From NCBI RefSeq assembly GCF_018228765.1, contig NZ_CP073695.1:434001-498000 (forward strand): 64,000 bases of DNA, given 5' to 3'. This stretch comes from Halorubrum ruber (GTDB lineage: Archaea; Halobacteriota; Halobacteria; Halobacteriales; Haloferacaceae). Positions 62,337-64,000 of the stretch are shown here, in pieces. Both the position numbers and the translations under genes were made by a program. Position 1 is the first letter of the stretch; the number at the start of each line of letters is the position of its first letter. Below the pieces are notes generated by a model. It ran no database searches, had not been told where the DNA came from, and worked only from the letters and a program-made list of their open reading frames with translations.

Positions 62337-62840
62337 TGAGCGCGTCCACAACGCGCGAATGCATCAGGGGAGAGGATTTGAATCAGGGAGCGCCTCTGGC
62401 GCGACCGTGGTTCAAATCCCTCCCCTCGCATCGCCGGGGTCCACCCCCCGTGATGCGGAAGACGCTCTCGGAGCGCTCTTCCCTCGCAAAACTTCACTCG
62501 ACTCACGCAGAGCCCCCGGTATCGCCAAGCCCGGAAACGGCGGCGGATTCAAGCTCCGCTCCTGTAGAGGTCTCGTGAGCGAGCGACGCGAGCGAACGAG
62601 AGCACGCGAGTCGCAGCCGGCGAGCGAAGCGAGCCGGACCGTCTCGCGGTGGTCCGTGGGTTCAAATCCCTCTCCTCGCATGAACGCGCCCACAGCGCGC
62701 GAATACATCAGGGGGGAGGATTTGAATCAGGGAGCGCCTCTGGCGCGACCGTGGTTCAAATCCCTCCCCTCGCATCGCCGGGGTCCACCCCCCGTGATGC
62801 GGAAGACGCTCTCGGAGCGCTCTTCCCTCGCAAAAATTCC
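62337..62840. repeat. tRNA-Leu-derived duplicated array
   Basis: A block downstream of the tRNA (an inverted T-arm, then direct gtggttcaaatccctcccct, then a gctctcggagcgc hairpin; 62337-62490) is repeated 344 bp later (62679-62838) with few changes. Between the blocks lies a partial tRNA body (62521-62573) and an 82-nt hairpin-bearing insert. The remaining sequence to 63072 (about 230 bp) shows nothing I can name. Such arrays arise when elements integrate repeatedly at a tRNA gene. Confidence 0.75.
62521..62680 (+). pseudogene. Broken tRNA-Leu copy
   Basis: gccaagcccggaaacggcgg through cctgtagaggtc repeats the real tRNA from its D-arm to the variable arm, but the 5' acceptor strand is absent. 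An insert of about 82 nt separates the body from a T-arm and 3' end (ttcaaatccctctcctcgca). It cannot fold as a tRNA. Confidence 0.7.
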
Positions 62841-63072
62841 TCAGTCGACTCTCGTAGCCGCGGCGCTCTCATCGAACCCCGTCGCCGCGGCGCTTCGACC
62901 GGCTCCCGCGACCGGGGCAAGGCCCGGACGCGGAGCCCGCCACATCGAATCGGTGTCGGTCTCGTCGGCCGTTGCCCCGGCGGCAGGCGTTAGTAAGCAG
63001 TCCATTCCGGGGCGCTCCTCAGCTCTGAAACCGGGACATAAGCTCGCGACACCCGTAAGACGGTCCATAACC

Positions 63073-63927
63073 ATGTACCGCTACCGTCATGATGCGACGA
63101 TGAGTCACAATCCCGGGCCGGAGACCGAACCGACGACGAAGCTCCGTGTTCAATCGTTCATCGAACGCGCCACGCGGCTGTGGGAGGACCTCAGGTACAA
63201 ACAGCACCGGCTCCGGAGCGACACCTACCGAGTGGCGGTCGGCGAGGCGGAGGCGGACCTCTACGCGCTGTCGAAAAGCGAATACCTCGACTTCGCGCGG
63301 CTCCCGGAGCGGGGCATCCTCGAAGAGCTGCTCTCGGATCTGCGGCCCGACGACATCTTCTACGACCTCGGTGCGAACCTCGGGCTGTACGCCTGTCTCG
63401 CCGCTGACGTCCTCGACACGACGATCGTGGCGTTCGAACCCCATCCGAAGAACGCCGACCGGCTCGCACGGAACGCCGAACTGAACGGGTCGAAGGTCGC
63501 CGTTCATCGCGTCGCCCTGGCCGCCTCGTCGGGAAGCGCACAGATGAAGCTCTCGCCCGGGTTCGGACCCGATAACCTCGGGTCCGCCGGGCACACGCTC
63601 CTCACGGAGTACTACGAGGAGGAGTCCGAATCGGTCCCGGTCACGAAGCTGCGAGGCGACGAGTTCGTCGCCGAGGAGCGCGCACCGCCGCCGACCGCGT
63701 TGAAGATAGACGTCGAAGGAACGGAGATGGACGTCCTACAGGGCCTCGACTCGACCCTGTCGCGCCCCGAGTGTCGGCTCGTCTACTGCGAGGTCCACGA
63801 GGACCGGCTCGACTCTCAGGGGTACTCCGTCTCCGACGTGTCAGACTTTCTCGCATCCCGCGGCTTCTCCGTCGAGAGGCGTTCGATCGACGGCTATCAG
63901 TCGTTCATCCGCGCGGAAAAGGTCTGA
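63073..63927 (+). CDS. FkbM-family methyltransferase
   Basis: 284 aa from ATG 63073 (an in-frame ATG at 63100 gives 275 aa, MSHNPGPETEPTTK). SAM-binding YDLGANLGLYACLAADVLDT, the acidic loop IVAFEPHPKNADRLARNAEL and the FkbM-specific TALKIDVEGTEMDVLQGLDS are clear. FkbM enzymes O-methylate sugars or small molecules; haloarchaeal members often sit near surface glycan genes. It lies just after the tRNA-Leu array, so it could itself be recently acquired. Confidence 0.85.
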   Translation: MYRYRHDATMSHNPGPETEPTTKLRVQSFIERATRLWEDLRYKQHRLRSDTYRVAVGEAEADLYALSKSEYLDFARLPERGILEELLSDLRPDDIFYDLGANLGLYACLAADVLDTTIVAFEPHPKNADRLARNAELNGSKVAVHRVALAASSGSAQMKLSPGFGPDNLGSAGHTLLTEYYEEESESVPVTKLRGDEFVAEERAPPPTALKIDVEGTEMDVLQGLDSTLSRPECRLVYCEVHEDRLDSQGYSVSDVSDFLASRGFSVERRSIDGYQSFIRAEKV

Positions 63928-64000
63928 GCGCGAGTCGTCGTTCCTCTGGGTACTGTTTCTCCCGGCCCAGACTCGAATCGGTGAGCGCCGTCGCTCCTAC

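Noticed and set aside
62521-62680. Second functional tRNA-Leu, possibly with an intron
   Set aside because: The 5' acceptor strand is missing and the 82-nt insert lies in the variable/T-arm region, not at the position 37/38 usual for archaeal introns.
62359-63072. N-terminal extension of the FkbM protein back to 62359
   Set aside because: The extension translates the tRNA-derived repeats, including both T-arm copies. The first plausible starts of the methyltransferase are ATG 63073 and 63100.

Overview
The window is a GC-rich, strongly acidic-proteome haloarchaeal chromosome segment, most likely from Halorubrum or a close relative. The evidence is the Asp/Glu-rich proteins, TATA boxes 25-28 bp upstream of leaderless ATG/GTG starts, and haloarchaeal families (HalOD1, type IV pilin N-domain, COG1361/RND pair, MCM with inteins). 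The genus is an inference from overall character; no database was searched.

Regions. (1) 1-5443: a partial TrmB-type regulator divergent from a secreted CARDB-like protein and an RND/MMPL exporter. (2) 5471-21600: a genomic island downstream of tRNA-Arg(CCG), with lower GC than its flanks. It has four copies of a 19-bp core that resembles the tRNA 3' end (5752, 17770, 20355, 21221). On one side of each core is a short conserved acidic ORF (46 aa where intact), preceded by a different gene each time: a winged-helix regulator, a HEPN/MNT pair, a Fic/Doc toxin, and a HEPN remnant. Inside lie a defence cluster (PD-(D/E)XK nuclease, Mrr-like endonuclease with a probable frameshift, Dam-type methylase, DUF4268-like nuclease flanked by inverted repeats, DUF262/DUF1524 GmrSD-like protein), plasmid/provirus-type small genes, and remains of two tyrosine integrases. 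It reads as several elements accreted end to end on one tRNA gene. (3) 21685-30059: backbone genes (FKBP, YccF, MBL-fold) and a sugar-acid catabolic cluster (Gfo/Idh dehydrogenase, KDG kinase, SDR, galactonate/gluconate dehydratase, KDPG aldolase) of the semi-phosphorylated Entner-Doudoroff type. An IS1341-type tnpB element sits only 10 bp upstream of the dehydratase start codon. (4) 30105-35717: zinc-finger microprotein, a membrane-anchored cohesin-domain protein, a 1098-aa subtilisin-like protease with cohesin and dockerin modules, and a winged-helix membrane regulator.

(5) 35848-49569: pheS-pheT, HalOD1 protein, a compact operon ending in a MinD-like ATPase and a degenerate M48 peptidase, then the MCM helicase gene with two large inteins (528 and 651 aa), each carrying LAGLIDADG and extra HTH-like segments. 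(6) 49772-64000: Ski2/Hel308-type helicase, a highly structured non-coding block with a perfect 19-bp inverted repeat and three 57-bp tandem repeats, NucS-like/topoisomerase zinc-finger protein, TyrS, DUF460 RNase H-like protein, M50-CBS protease, cupin, aspartoacylase-like enzyme, DUF309 protein, a twice-frameshifted DMT transporter, a PAS histidine kinase, tRNA-Leu(CAA) followed by a duplicated array of tRNA fragments, and an FkbM methyltransferase.

The strongest candidate for something undescribed is the repeated [variable toxin or regulator]-[constant short ORF]-[tRNA-end core] module in the island. Next are the structured repeat block at 52196-52638 and the HTH-bearing MCM inteins.
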